A stretch of 64,000 nt of DNA, taken from NCBI RefSeq assembly GCF_019795105.1, contig NZ_JAIMFO010000006.1:186001-250000 (forward strand), given 5' to 3'. Positions within the stretch are counted from its first letter, which is position 1; every line of letters begins with the position of its first letter. Below are positions 25,253 through 33,333 of the stretch, one piece after another. The position numbers and the translations under genes are program-made. The DNA comes from Collinsella ureilytica. GTDB taxonomy: Bacteria; Actinomycetota; Coriobacteriia; Coriobacteriales; Coriobacteriaceae. The notes under the pieces were generated by a model. That model was not told the DNA's origin. It saw only the letters and a list, made by a program, of their open reading frames with translations, and did not search any database.

Positions 25253-25744
25253 TCATCCTGTACTGTCCTCTAAGCAACCAACTAGGAGTCAAGCATACGC
25301 AGCCGCGTTTGAACCTCGCTTGCTATAGAGCTGACACGGGGGATCTCAGTACAAGACGAATGCGCCCTGTAGCTATTGAGATCCTGATACCGCCATATGC
25401 AAACTTCGTTGCGTAGTAGAGCAAAAGATCTGTCACTGTAATACGGTTGATCATGCCTACGAATATACAAAAATAAAGATTTTTATTCATAGACTAAAAA
25501 CGAGGTATCCTTTATTTAATATATTAGTATGTAGAAATAGTGTGTTGATCAATATTATATTAACTACTATATACATACTCTAAATACTATTACCAGTTGT
25601 TTCTAATATTTAATACTAAACTACTAAGAAATAATTCAATAGTAAAAAGCTAGTCTTAGTTATGTTCATAATGTGACTTATTTTTATTAGAATAAGAAAT
25701 GATTCAAACCAAGAATTGATGGTAGGCCGAGTAGGAGGACAGAA
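25253..25744. other. AT-rich intergenic region with promoter of the cluster 2 operon
   Basis: No gene is seen. From about 25450 to 25720 the sequence is strikingly AT-rich compared with the flanking genes, with runs such as TTTATTTAATATATTA. It carries the promoter and half-sites described at 25526-25579. AT-rich insertions of this kind often mark transferred DNA. Confidence 0.5.
25526..25579 (+). promoter_or_regulatory. Promoter bracketed by TACATACT operator half-sites
   Basis: TTGATC (25545-25550), a 17-bp spacer and TATATA (25568-25573) make a good sigma-70 promoter. AGTATGTA (25526-25533) lies just upstream of the -35 and its exact reverse complement TACATACT (25572-25579) overlaps the -10. 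This is a classic repressor arrangement. The aldolase start is 165 bp downstream. Confidence 0.6.
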
Positions 25745-26374
25745 GTGATAGATCCAAGCCTTACTGAATTTCCTAAAATTACAGTAATCCTCCGTGGATA
25801 CGAATATAACCAGGTTCGCTGCGTCGTTAAGAGCATGGTTGGCAGCAAGCTCGGCGCTGTCGAAGTCGCAATGAACACGCCTGACGCAGGCCAAATTATC
25901 AAGAAGATCACCGAAGAGTTTGGTGATGCTATTTTAGTCGGTGCAGGAACAGTAACATCTGTAGATCGTGCAAACGAAGCAGTCAAAGCCGGTGCCAAGT
26001 TCGCTCTTTCTCCAATCTGTTTTACAAATGAAATTTTTCAAATCTGCAAAGTGAATGGTCTCTTGACCGTTCCTTCCGCCTTTACTCCATCTGAAGCATG
26101 GCACATGTTTGAAATGGGAGCTGACATCTTGAAGATATTCCCAGCAGGCACCCTCGGGCCAAAGTACATCAGGGATATTCAAGCACCGCTCAATCCAATG
26201 CCAATCATGGTTGTTGGAGGTGTCAATGGAGACAACTGTCAGCAGTTCTTCGATGAGGGAGCTTTGTATGCAGGCATAGGCTCCGGCATTTTCGACCCTA
26301 TACATATTGTTGGAATGGATGTTGAAAGACTCAAAGAAGATATCGAAATTTTTGAGCAGAAGATCCGTTGGTAG
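25745..26374 (+). CDS. 2-keto-3-deoxy-phosphosugar-acid aldolase (KDPG/KDPGal family)
   Basis: This 209-residue protein matches the Eda/DgoA family of class I aldolases. Motifs are VILRGY near residue 15, VEVAMNTPDA (catalytic Glu), VGAGTVTS, FALSPICFTNE and the Schiff-base Lys in DILKIFPAGTLGP. It splits a 2-keto-3-deoxy-6-phospho acid into pyruvate and glyceraldehyde 3-phosphate. The start codon is GTG at 25745 with AGGAGG before it. It begins the main operon of cluster 2 with a PTS and a sugar-acid dehydratase. Confidence 0.9.
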   Translation: MIDPSLTEFPKITVILRGYEYNQVRCVVKSMVGSKLGAVEVAMNTPDAGQIIKKITEEFGDAILVGAGTVTSVDRANEAVKAGAKFALSPICFTNEIFQICKVNGLLTVPSAFTPSEAWHMFEMGADILKIFPAGTLGPKYIRDIQAPLNPMPIMVVGGVNGDNCQQFFDEGALYAGIGSGIFDPIHIVGMDVERLKEDIEIFEQKIRW

Positions 26375-26396
26375 ACGATAGAAAGGATAGGCTCAA

Positions 26397-26843
26397 ATGT
26401 CTCTTAAGCTGCCTCTAGAAGATGTGCTTCTTAATGTAAAAGCAGAGAGTTATGAGGAGGCGCTACGTATCGCCTCTAGCCACCTTTTCAAAGCAGGAAA
26501 AGTAAAGCAATCCTACGCAGAGAGCTTACTAATGCGTGAGCGAGAGTATCCGACAGGACTGAAAATGGGCAATTTCAATGTTGCAATTCCCCATACCGAT
26601 TATCTACACGCAAATACTACCCAGATTCTGGTAATGACCCTTAATCCGCAAGTTAGCTGGCACAACATGGCGGATGCGGAAGAGGCAATCCCTGTACGTC
26701 TCGTAGTTTTATCCGTATTTGATAAACCTGAATATCAATTGGAAGCTCTTCAGAAAATCATAGGCACTCTGCAGAATCAGACCCTCGTCAAGCAAATCAT
26801 TTCCGCCAGTAACGCTCAACAGGTAATTGAGTTTTTCAATTAG
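26397..26843 (+). CDS. PTS subunit IIA, galactitol/fructose type (cluster 2)
   Basis: This 148-residue protein has the phosphohistidine motif NVAIPHTD and the REREYPTGL signature, as in the cluster 1 IIA. It follows the aldolase after 22 bp and precedes IIB after 13 bp. GAAAGGATAGG precedes the ATG. Sequence differs clearly from the cluster 1 copy, so the two PTS systems are not a recent duplication. Confidence 0.92.
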   Translation: MSLKLPLEDVLLNVKAESYEEALRIASSHLFKAGKVKQSYAESLLMREREYPTGLKMGNFNVAIPHTDYLHANTTQILVMTLNPQVSWHNMADAEEAIPVRLVVLSVFDKPEYQLEALQKIIGTLQNQTLVKQIISASNAQQVIEFFN

Positions 26844-26856
26844 GAAGGATGCCATT

Positions 26857-27156
26857 ATGGAGAAAAAAACGGTCATCGTATGTTGCGCCTCATCAATGAT
26901 CACATCAACTATGGCGGTGTCCAAAGTTAAGGAGATAGCAGACTCATGCGGCCTGCCAGAACCTCATATCATTCAATGTAAGTTCTCAGAGGTTCAAGGA
27001 AATCTTGCATCGAACGATGTCGATTTTATTGTTTCAACCGGCAAGCTAAAAGGAGTCGAAACAGGCAACGTACCTGTAATTAAGGGTACGGCCTTTGTTA
27101 CCGGTGTCGGAGAGGAAGAAGTAGTAAGAGAAATCGAAGCTCAGTTTGAATCATAG
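26857..27156 (+). CDS. PTS galactitol-family subunit IIB (cluster 2)
   Basis: This 99-residue protein starts MEKKTVIVCCASSMITST, a GatB-like P-loop with two adjacent cysteines where cluster 1 has one; the first loop Cys is expected to carry the phosphate. The start at 26857 follows AGGAAGG; an open frame from 26827 overlaps IIA and lacks a ribosome site. Confidence 0.9.
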   Translation: MEKKTVIVCCASSMITSTMAVSKVKEIADSCGLPEPHIIQCKFSEVQGNLASNDVDFIVSTGKLKGVETGNVPVIKGTAFVTGVGEEEVVREIEAQFES

Positions 27157-27186
27157 CCCCAGGCTGCAACTAAGGAGGTACCGACA

Positions 27187-28455
27187 ATGGACTTTGCTGT
27201 AATTGGTCTTCAAACAATCGCCTCAGTGGGCCCTATGGTCATGATGCCGATTATCATTCTGGTTCTCGGACTCATCTTCCGAGTAAAGATAAATGTCCTC
27301 TTGAAATCGGCTCTTTTGGTCGGAATCGGCTTCGCCGGAGTCAACATGGTGATCAACTGGTTCGTAACTCAAGTTGCGGACTCTGTAACCAACATGGTTA
27401 TGAACTGGGGAATTCAGACTTCGATCATGGATGTAGGTTGGCCGGCTAGGGCAGCTGCGACCTGGGCATTTCCTCTCGCTGCGATTGTAGTCTTTGTCGT
27501 GCTCGGAGTTAACGCTCTTATGCTAGTGACCAAATCAACAAAGACGGTCATGGTCGACTTCTGGTCCTACAATCACTTTATTTTTACCGGTGCACTCGTT
27601 TGGTACGCGACAAACGGTAATCCATGGCTATCGATCATTGCATCAGCTATTGATTTCATCATTACAATAAAAATTGCTGACTGGACAACGCCTGTAGTGG
27701 AAGATTATTTCGAGCTCGAAGGGGTCAACTTCCCGACATCGAATTCTGTAATCTGGGCACCACTCGCTTTTGCTCTTAATAAAGTTTGGGATTTAATTCC
27801 CGGCATCAATAAGATTGATCTCAATCCTAGAGGTGTTCAAAAAAGATTTGGCTTTGTTGGCGAACCTATGTTCATGGGTTTTATCATCGGTGGCGCTATC
27901 GGACTCCTCGCAAGAGACTCAATCGATAAGATTCTCGTCGTTGCTATGAGTACATCCGCAACAATGATCCTCACTCCTAAAATGATGCAGATTCTTATGG
28001 AAGGTCTGCTCCCCTTCGCCAACGCAATTAAATCTATCCTTCAGAGACGTTTTCCCGGAGCCAGCTTTGTTATGGGAATCGATGCGGCTCTTACCGTCGC
28101 CAACGAATCGGCAATTACGGTTGGAATCATTATGGTTCCTATCACATTGATCCTAGCAGCAGTACTGCCAGGAAATAAGCTGCTACCTATCGCTGATATT
28201 GCTTATCAGGCTATGTGGCTAGCAGCGTGGCCTGTTGCATTCGGCAAAGGAAATATTTTCCGCGGGATACTCTCCACAACCATTATCACTTGCATAGTCC
28301 TCTGGATCGCGACGGCACTTGCTCCCGTTCATACAGAACTGGCAATTGCTGGCGGCTTTAACCTTCCTGATGGCATGCAGTTTATCTCGACAGAAGATGC
28401 GGGTGAGCACCTTATTGGCTACCTCCAACAGCTGATTGCAGGGTTCTTCGTCTAG
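27187..28455 (+). CDS. PTS galactitol-family subunit IIC (cluster 2)
   Basis: This 422-residue membrane protein resembles GatC: VMMPIIILVLGLIFRVKI, LLVGIGFAGVNMVINWF, GEPMFMGFIIG and PGNKLLPIADIAYQ match the family pattern and align with the cluster 1 IIC. AAGGAGGT precedes the ATG. It would bring in the substrate as its phosphate. A strong hairpin lies just after its stop codon. Confidence 0.92.
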   Translation: MDFAVIGLQTIASVGPMVMMPIIILVLGLIFRVKINVLLKSALLVGIGFAGVNMVINWFVTQVADSVTNMVMNWGIQTSIMDVGWPARAAATWAFPLAAIVVFVVLGVNALMLVTKSTKTVMVDFWSYNHFIFTGALVWYATNGNPWLSIIASAIDFIITIKIADWTTPVVEDYFELEGVNFPTSNSVIWAPLAFALNKVWDLIPGINKIDLNPRGVQKRFGFVGEPMFMGFIIGGAIGLLARDSIDKILVVAMSTSATMILTPKMMQILMEGLLPFANAIKSILQRRFPGASFVMGIDAALTVANESAITVGIIMVPITLILAAVLPGNKLLPIADIAYQAMWLAAWPVAFGKGNIFRGILSTTIITCIVLWIATALAPVHTELAIAGGFNLPDGMQFISTEDAGEHLIGYLQQLIAGFFV

Positions 28456-28473
28456 ATAATCACGCGATCCTAT

Positions 28474-28502
28474 GAGGGGTGAGGTATGAAACCTTACCCC
28501 TC
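28474..28502 (+). promoter_or_regulatory. 12-bp intercistronic hairpin between IIC and the dehydratase gene
   Basis: GAGGGGTGAGGT pairs with ACCTTACCCCTC with one G-U pair and a 5-nt loop. The following TTCTCTAAT is a weak U-tract. It may be a partial terminator or an RNA-stability element that sets unequal expression of transporter and enzymes. Confidence 0.6.
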
Positions 28503-28526
28503 TTCTCTAATAGGAAGGACTATACG

Positions 28527-29672
28527 ATGAAAATCACCGGAGTGAATGTTTTTGAAGTCAAGCCACGTTGGATTTTCTGCAAGGTTGAAACTGATGAAGG
28601 AATAAGCGGATGGGGAGAGCTGGTTTCTGGAACCAAGACACGAGCAGTTGTCGAGGGAGCGAAAGAGCTATCTCAGCGAATACTCGGTCGTAATCCCTTT
28701 GAAATTGAACGCATTTGGCAAGAGCTTCACCGATCTTTTTTTCGCGGGGGACCAATTAACGGAACAATTGTATCTGGACTCGAGATGGCTCTGTGGGATA
28801 TCAAAGGCAAAGCTTTCGGCGTCCCGGTCTGGGAATTGCTTGGCGGTAAGGCTCGTGATCGCGTTCGCGTGTATTCGTGGATAGGCGGAGATCGACCGTC
28901 AGATGTTGCTGACGGTGCAATGGATAGGCTACAAAAGGGCTTTCGTGCGGTGAAAATGAACGCATCAGAAGAGCTACATTATGTTGATACGTATGATAAG
29001 GTCAAGCAGGTGGTTGATAGGGTCTCCTCCATCCGAGAAGCCTGTGGTAGCGACATTGAGATTGGCATCGACTTTCATGGACGCGTACACAAGCCTATGG
29101 CGAAAGTGCTTGCGCATGCCCTTGTTCCTTATCATCCTATGTTTATCGAAGAGCCCGTGCTCCCGGAGAACTGGGAATCGTTCGATCACATTGCACGCGA
29201 AGTGCCCATTCCTATTGCCACAGGGGAACGTCTCTACTCACGGTGGGATTTTAAGCATCTTTTTACTCAAGGATCCATAGATATCATCCAGCCTGATGTT
29301 TCTCTGTGTGGCGGAATACTTGAAATGCGGAAAATTCTTGCTATGGCAGAAGCATTTGATATTGCAGCGGCACCTCACGCTCCTTACGGCCCGATCGCGC
29401 TTGCCGCAACGCTGCAGGTGGATGCATGCTCTCCTAATGTTTTTATACAGGAGCAGAGTTTCGGCATTCATTACAATCAAGGATTTGATCTTCTCGATTT
29501 CGTGGAAAACAAAGAGATATTCCAGTATTCAGATGGCTATGTTGCCGTACCTACAGAGCCGGGATTGGGTCTCCACGTTGACGAAGAAAAGGTTAGAGCA
29601 GTCTCCGCTGAGAATCTCGTTTGGACGAATCCAAGCTGGAAGAATTATGATGGCACCATTGCGGAATGGTAG
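28527..29672 (+). CDS. Mandelate racemase/muconate-lactonizing (enolase) superfamily dehydratase, galactonate dehydratase-like
   Basis: This 381-residue protein is close in length and motifs to D-galactonate dehydratase (DgoD). It has WGELVSGTKT and GLEMALWDIKGKAFGVPVWE near the N-terminal cap. Metal ligand segments are GIDFHGRVHKP, FIEEPVLPEN and ATGERLYSRWDF, and later motifs are QPDVSLCGGILEMRKI and APHAPYGPIALAA. These enzymes remove water from sugar acids to give 2-keto-3-deoxy acids. Here it acts beside a PTS and KDPG-type aldolase but no sugar kinase, which suggests a phosphorylated sugar acid as substrate. ATG at 28527 follows AGGAAGG. Confidence 0.88.
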   Translation: MKITGVNVFEVKPRWIFCKVETDEGISGWGELVSGTKTRAVVEGAKELSQRILGRNPFEIERIWQELHRSFFRGGPINGTIVSGLEMALWDIKGKAFGVPVWELLGGKARDRVRVYSWIGGDRPSDVADGAMDRLQKGFRAVKMNASEELHYVDTYDKVKQVVDRVSSIREACGSDIEIGIDFHGRVHKPMAKVLAHALVPYHPMFIEEPVLPENWESFDHIAREVPIPIATGERLYSRWDFKHLFTQGSIDIIQPDVSLCGGILEMRKILAMAEAFDIAAAPHAPYGPIALAATLQVDACSPNVFIQEQSFGIHYNQGFDLLDFVENKEIFQYSDGYVAVPTEPGLGLHVDEEKVRAVSAENLVWTNPSWKNYDGTIAEW

Positions 29673-29677
29673 GGACA

Positions 29678-30583
29678 ATGATCAATACTGTGCTTGGTGA
29701 AAGATCATCGAGCAATTTAGGAGTGACGTATATCCACGAACATCTGCACGTCGCCCCTGATGAGCTTGAACGATACTATGACTATACCCTGGATGTGCCC
29801 TCGAAAAGCGTCGATGAGGTGAAGCTTTTCAAGGATGCGGGAGGGTGCACAATCGTGGATCTGACACCTCTGTCCTACGGCAGGAACACAGAGGCTCTTC
29901 GCTGGATTTCTCAACAAACTGGCGTCACCATTCTCTGCGTCACAGGGTTTCACAAAGATAAATGGCTTCCCCGCTGGTTTGATGATCTTTCAGACGAAGA
30001 AATCTTAAGTGAGCTCGCGCGAGAGGTTGAGACGGGAATTGGTTACTCAAAAGTAAAACCCGCCGCAATTAAAATAGGAACTTCACTTTCTAAGATTACA
30101 TACCGAGAGAAACGAGCAATAAAACTAGCTGCATCTATTGCGGTGCGCTACCAACTCCCAATGATCACCCATTGCGATAAGGGCACAATGGGATTAGAGC
30201 AGATTGATTTACTAGATGCCCAGGATATGAACCTGGCTCACGTTTGCCTCTCCCACACAGATCTGACATTGGATCCCGTATATATGAAAAAGCTAATGAA
30301 ACGAGGAGTATCACTTTCCTTTGATCACGTCGGTAGGGACTTGGTTCGATTTGATGAGGATCGGATACATATCCTCCGCGATTTCGTGGAGTCAGGCTTT
30401 GGTGGCCAGGTATGCCTTGCAGGAGATATGGGGAAGAAAAGCTATTTCAAATCGTACGGCGGGAAGCCAGGTCTTGACTATATTTTGACCGACTTCAAAG
30501 ATCGCCTACTTAAGGAGATCAACGAAGACGATTACTGGAATATGCTTGTAGATAATCCTCATCGGGTACTCGATTGGTCATAA
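29678..30583 (+). CDS. Phosphotriesterase-family metal hydrolase, probable sugar-phosphate lactonase
   Basis: This protein of about 301 residues has the amidohydrolase metal motifs TYIHEHLHV, AAIKIGT (bridging Lys), MITHCDKG, CLSHTDL and CLAGDMG. Members of this group (COG1735) include enzymes that open phosphorylated furanose lactones rather than phosphotriesters. The start is uncertain: ATG at 29678 with AGGG upstream, or ATG at 29666 overlapping the dehydratase stop. It is the last gene of cluster 2, consistent with a lactone step before dehydration. Confidence 0.85.
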   Translation: MINTVLGERSSSNLGVTYIHEHLHVAPDELERYYDYTLDVPSKSVDEVKLFKDAGGCTIVDLTPLSYGRNTEALRWISQQTGVTILCVTGFHKDKWLPRWFDDLSDEEILSELAREVETGIGYSKVKPAAIKIGTSLSKITYREKRAIKLAASIAVRYQLPMITHCDKGTMGLEQIDLLDAQDMNLAHVCLSHTDLTLDPVYMKKLMKRGVSLSFDHVGRDLVRFDEDRIHILRDFVESGFGGQVCLAGDMGKKSYFKSYGGKPGLDYILTDFKDRLLKEINEDDYWNMLVDNPHRVLDWS

Positions 30584-30624
30584 ATCCGCAATGCATGCCG
30601 GTCGCTCGTGCAGAACCAAACAAA

Positions 30625-30663
30625 GCGACCACTCGTACCAGCACAGAGCTGCAGAGTGGTCGC
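30625..30663. terminator. Terminator between PTS cluster 2 and the cytidylate-kinase-like gene
   Basis: GCGACCACTC (30625-30634) and GAGTGGTCGC (30654-30663) form a perfect 10-bp stem. On the minus strand the T-rich TTTGTTTGG follows, so it best serves the convergent minus-strand gene. Confidence 0.7.
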
Positions 30664-30690
30664 AAAACACGCAGGGGAATTTCAAAGGCG

Positions 30691-31578
30691 CTACTCGGTC
30701 ATAGCCTCAGATTCAGCAGCACTCACACTCGCCTCACCAGCCACCTCAGGCTCAGAAGCGCTGGAGCACGCCCCATTCAAAACGCCAGAGCCGTCAGCAT
30801 CAGGCTTACCGCCAGTGCCCTCATTCGCAGAGGCAGTCTCCACAGCAGCCTGAGCATTCAAGGGAGCAAACCTCGAAACTCGTGCAGGCGCTTCAGATAA
30901 ACCAAGGGCAGCAAGTTTTGAGCGGTACGCAGCAGCAATAACCTCTACGCAACCAGCACGACCCAACTTTGAGCGGTTTACCACTAAGTCTTTGCCGTCA
31001 GACAAGCGCCACTTACCCGCTGAGTACCTCTTATAAAATGCCTCACGAGCGCGCTGCATCCGGCGCACCAAACGCGTGGCCTTACGCTTAGAAAGACCAC
31101 GCTTGTCTGCCACAATCTGTACTCGATCATCGAACGGCGCAGTGACCAAGACCGCAATATGATTGGGATTTTGACGCAGCAGATAGTCAGACAGCCGACC
31201 CTCAATAATGCAGCTCTCGCTCGCACCCAGATCAACGATCACCTCAGACATTGAGCTAAAAAGACGATCGGACAGGGTTCGAGTGTCCATACGATCAGGC
31301 AAGAAGGCCATAAAATCTGGTGCCATGCGCTCATCGTAATTTGCCAGCTCATCAATGGCCTCACCACTGCGCAGTGATGCACGGACGAGCAGCTCGTTAT
31401 CGTAGAGCGGAATACCCAGCTCCTCTGAGAGCATCTTGCCAATCTCGTGACCCTCAGCGCCATAGTCGCGCGCAATCGTAATTACGACCGGCTGACCAGC
31501 ACGCATCACATCGCCCTGAATGACCGGCTCCTCGATACCCCAACGGTCAGAGGTGACGCTTTTCTTGAACATAGCCAT
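30691..31578 (-). CDS. Cytidylate-kinase-like family protein
   Basis: This 295-residue protein matches the AAA-type Cytidylate_kin2 family: VITIARDYGAEGHEIGKML replaces the usual IsRqfGSGG loop, then YDNELLVRAS, and ERLVR-like helices with KRGLSKRKATRLVRR. The family is widespread but its substrate is unproven. The P-loop-like motif is divergent (GAEGH). The last 75 residues are low-complexity Ala/Ser/Glu/Gly and look disordered. GAGGAGG precedes the ATG. It follows the amino acid ABC operon after 256 bp. Confidence 0.8.
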   Translation of the reverse strand: MAMFKKSVTSDRWGIEEPVIQGDVMRAGQPVVITIARDYGAEGHEIGKMLSEELGIPLYDNELLVRASLRSGEAIDELANYDERMAPDFMAFLPDRMDTRTLSDRLFSSMSEVIVDLGASESCIIEGRLSDYLLRQNPNHIAVLVTAPFDDRVQIVADKRGLSKRKATRLVRRMQRAREAFYKRYSAGKWRLSDGKDLVVNRSKLGRAGCVEVIAAAYRSKLAALGLSEAPARVSRFAPLNAQAAVETASANEGTGGKPDADGSGVLNGACSSASEPEVAGEASVSAAESEAMTE

Positions 31579-31678
31579 TGTTGTGCCTCCTCAGCTCCCC
31601 TTTGGGAAAGGCGATGTCTTACTCAATCTCACTCAAGTCGCGCGCGTGTAGTCTAACGCGACCACGCACTCAGCTAGG

Positions 31679-31750
31679 CAACCAAACACGTAACCGAACG
31701 GCTAGCCGAACACTCAACGGGACGCCCAGCCGAACACTCAACCAAACACG
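31679..31750. repeat. Degenerate short repeats after the permease gene
   Basis: CAACCAAACACG occurs at 31679-31690 and 31739-31750, and AGCCGAACACTCAAC at 31704-31718 and 31728-31742, with further weak copies. The gap 31579-31834 shows no gene. Its origin is unknown. Confidence 0.6.
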
Positions 31751-31834
31751 CTCTCACGCCCGAGTGAGCGCCCAGCCACGCACAGCGTACTTTGCAAGCT
31801 CAGCCTACCATACACCCACTCGCACGTAACCACC

Positions 31835-32488
31835 TTATGCAGCAACCTGACGACGCTGATAGGCGCGAACGATCAGCGAAATGCTGAAATTCAAAATAAA
31901 ATACATGGCAAATACAAACCCATAGAGCGTCAGCACTCCGCCCAAATCAGAGGTCTGAGCCATGACCACGCGTGATGAGTACATAAACTCAGCAACGTTC
32001 ACGCCAGCAAGATACGAGCTGTCTTTAATGACTGTGGTGCACTGCGAGAACAGCGCGGGAATGATCTTCTTAAACGTCTGCGGCAAAATCACGTAGCGCA
32101 TGGCAGCAAAAAAGCCAAACCCTTGTGACTGAGTAGCCTCAAACTGGCTCTTGGGAACCGAGTTAAAACCACCACGGACAATCTCTGCCATAACTGCCGA
32201 GGTAAAGATCGTAAACGCCAGCACGGAAATAAAAAGATCGGAACCCTTTACCGTGAAGTAGATGAACAGGATCCACAAGAGGTTAGGTGTACAGCGGAAT
32301 AGCTCGATATACATACTCGCCAGCCAAGAAAGCGGGCGAAGCTTTCCAGTGGCATACTGCTTCACCATAGCGAGCACGGTGCCTAAGATGAGCGAGCAGA
32401 TGATTGCCAAGGCAGAGATCTGAACGGTCTTCAAAAAGCCGTTCATAATAAAGCTGACGTTGGCGGCGGTAAACATAGAGAAATCCAT
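31835..32488 (-). CDS. Amino acid ABC transporter permease (second)
   Basis: This 217-residue protein has the polar amino acid permease pattern: NGFLKTVQISALAI at the start, and the EAA-like loop SQFEATQSQGFGFFAAMRYVILPQ that contacts the ATPase. About five membrane helices are visible. It lies 3 bp after the first permease, so a heterodimeric pore is likely. The substrate is probably glutamine, glutamate or a similar amino acid. Confidence 0.9.
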   Translation of the reverse strand: MDFSMFTAANVSFIMNGFLKTVQISALAIICSLILGTVLAMVKQYATGKLRPLSWLASMYIELFRCTPNLLWILFIYFTVKGSDLFISVLAFTIFTSAVMAEIVRGGFNSVPKSQFEATQSQGFGFFAAMRYVILPQTFKKIIPALFSQCTTVIKDSSYLAGVNVAEFMYSSRVVMAQTSDLGGVLTLYGFVFAMYFILNFSISLIVRAYQRRQVAA

Positions 32489-32491
32489 TGC

Positions 32492-33244
32492 TTACGCCTC
32501 CCTTCCGGCAGCTGCGACATCGGTAATGCCAGGAATCACCTTGGCCTTTGGGCGCTCCTTCGACCGGCGCTCAAGAAATTGCACGAGCATGGCCAACGGG
32601 AAGCAGATAATGAAGTAAATCAAACACGCCAAGAAATAGCCTTGGAGATAACCCCAGGTAGAAACAAAATTGTCTGCCGCATACATCAGGTCTCCGCCAG
32701 CAATCAGCGCGAGCACCGAGCTATTCTTAACAAGGTTCAGCGCCTGGTTGGTCATAGGCGGAAGAATGATCTTGAAGGTCTGTGGCAAAATCACGTAGCG
32801 ATATGCTTGAATCCGGCTAAAGCCCTGCGACAGCGCGGCTTCCATCTGTCCGCGCGGAACCGACTCAATACCCGTTCGAATAACCTCGGAAATATAGGCT
32901 GCGTGGTAGAGCCCCACGCCTAAAAAACCAAGGGCAAATGAGCTGATACGCACCGGAGTCGGAGCACCAGTGATGACCTGCAAAATCTTAGGACCTGCCA
33001 TATACATGAAAAAGACCTGCACCGGAAGCGGTGTGTTCTGATAAAACTCCACGTAGACACGGCTGATGCCACGCAAAATAGCAGAGCGGGTGGTTGAGAA
33101 AACGCCCAGCACGGTGCCAAGCACAATCGAAAGCACGAGCCCAGCGATGACCACCTGGAGCGTAAATGCAAAGCCTTCCCAGAAGGCCGGCATTTGAGCC
33201 AACGTGATCTCCCATCGCATGGGATCAAGAATTCCTTCGAACAT
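32492..33244 (-). CDS. Amino acid ABC transporter permease (first)
   Basis: This 250-residue protein has the conserved loop GQMEAALSQGFSRIQAYRYVILPQ and EFYQNTPLPVQVFFMYM, typical of the GlnP/HisM family. About five helices and a basic C-terminal tail are visible. It follows the binding-protein gene by 89 bp. GGAAGGGAACACT precedes the ATG. Confidence 0.9.
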   Translation of the reverse strand: MFEGILDPMRWEITLAQMPAFWEGFAFTLQVVIAGLVLSIVLGTVLGVFSTTRSAILRGISRVYVEFYQNTPLPVQVFFMYMAGPKILQVITGAPTPVRISSFALGFLGVGLYHAAYISEVIRTGIESVPRGQMEAALSQGFSRIQAYRYVILPQTFKIILPPMTNQALNLVKNSSVLALIAGGDLMYAADNFVSTWGYLQGYFLACLIYFIICFPLAMLVQFLERRSKERPKAKVIPGITDVAAAGREA

Positions 33245-33333
33245 AGTGTTCCCTTCCGAGCTTCGGGCAAGCCACCCGCCTCATCAGGCCTTACCATCAC
33301 ACAAACCGAGCAGATCTACCTGCAGGCTCGGTC

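Noticed and set aside
16420-30583. Recent duplication of one PTS cluster into two
   Set aside because: IIA, IIB and IIC of the two clusters are clearly diverged and the enzyme genes differ.
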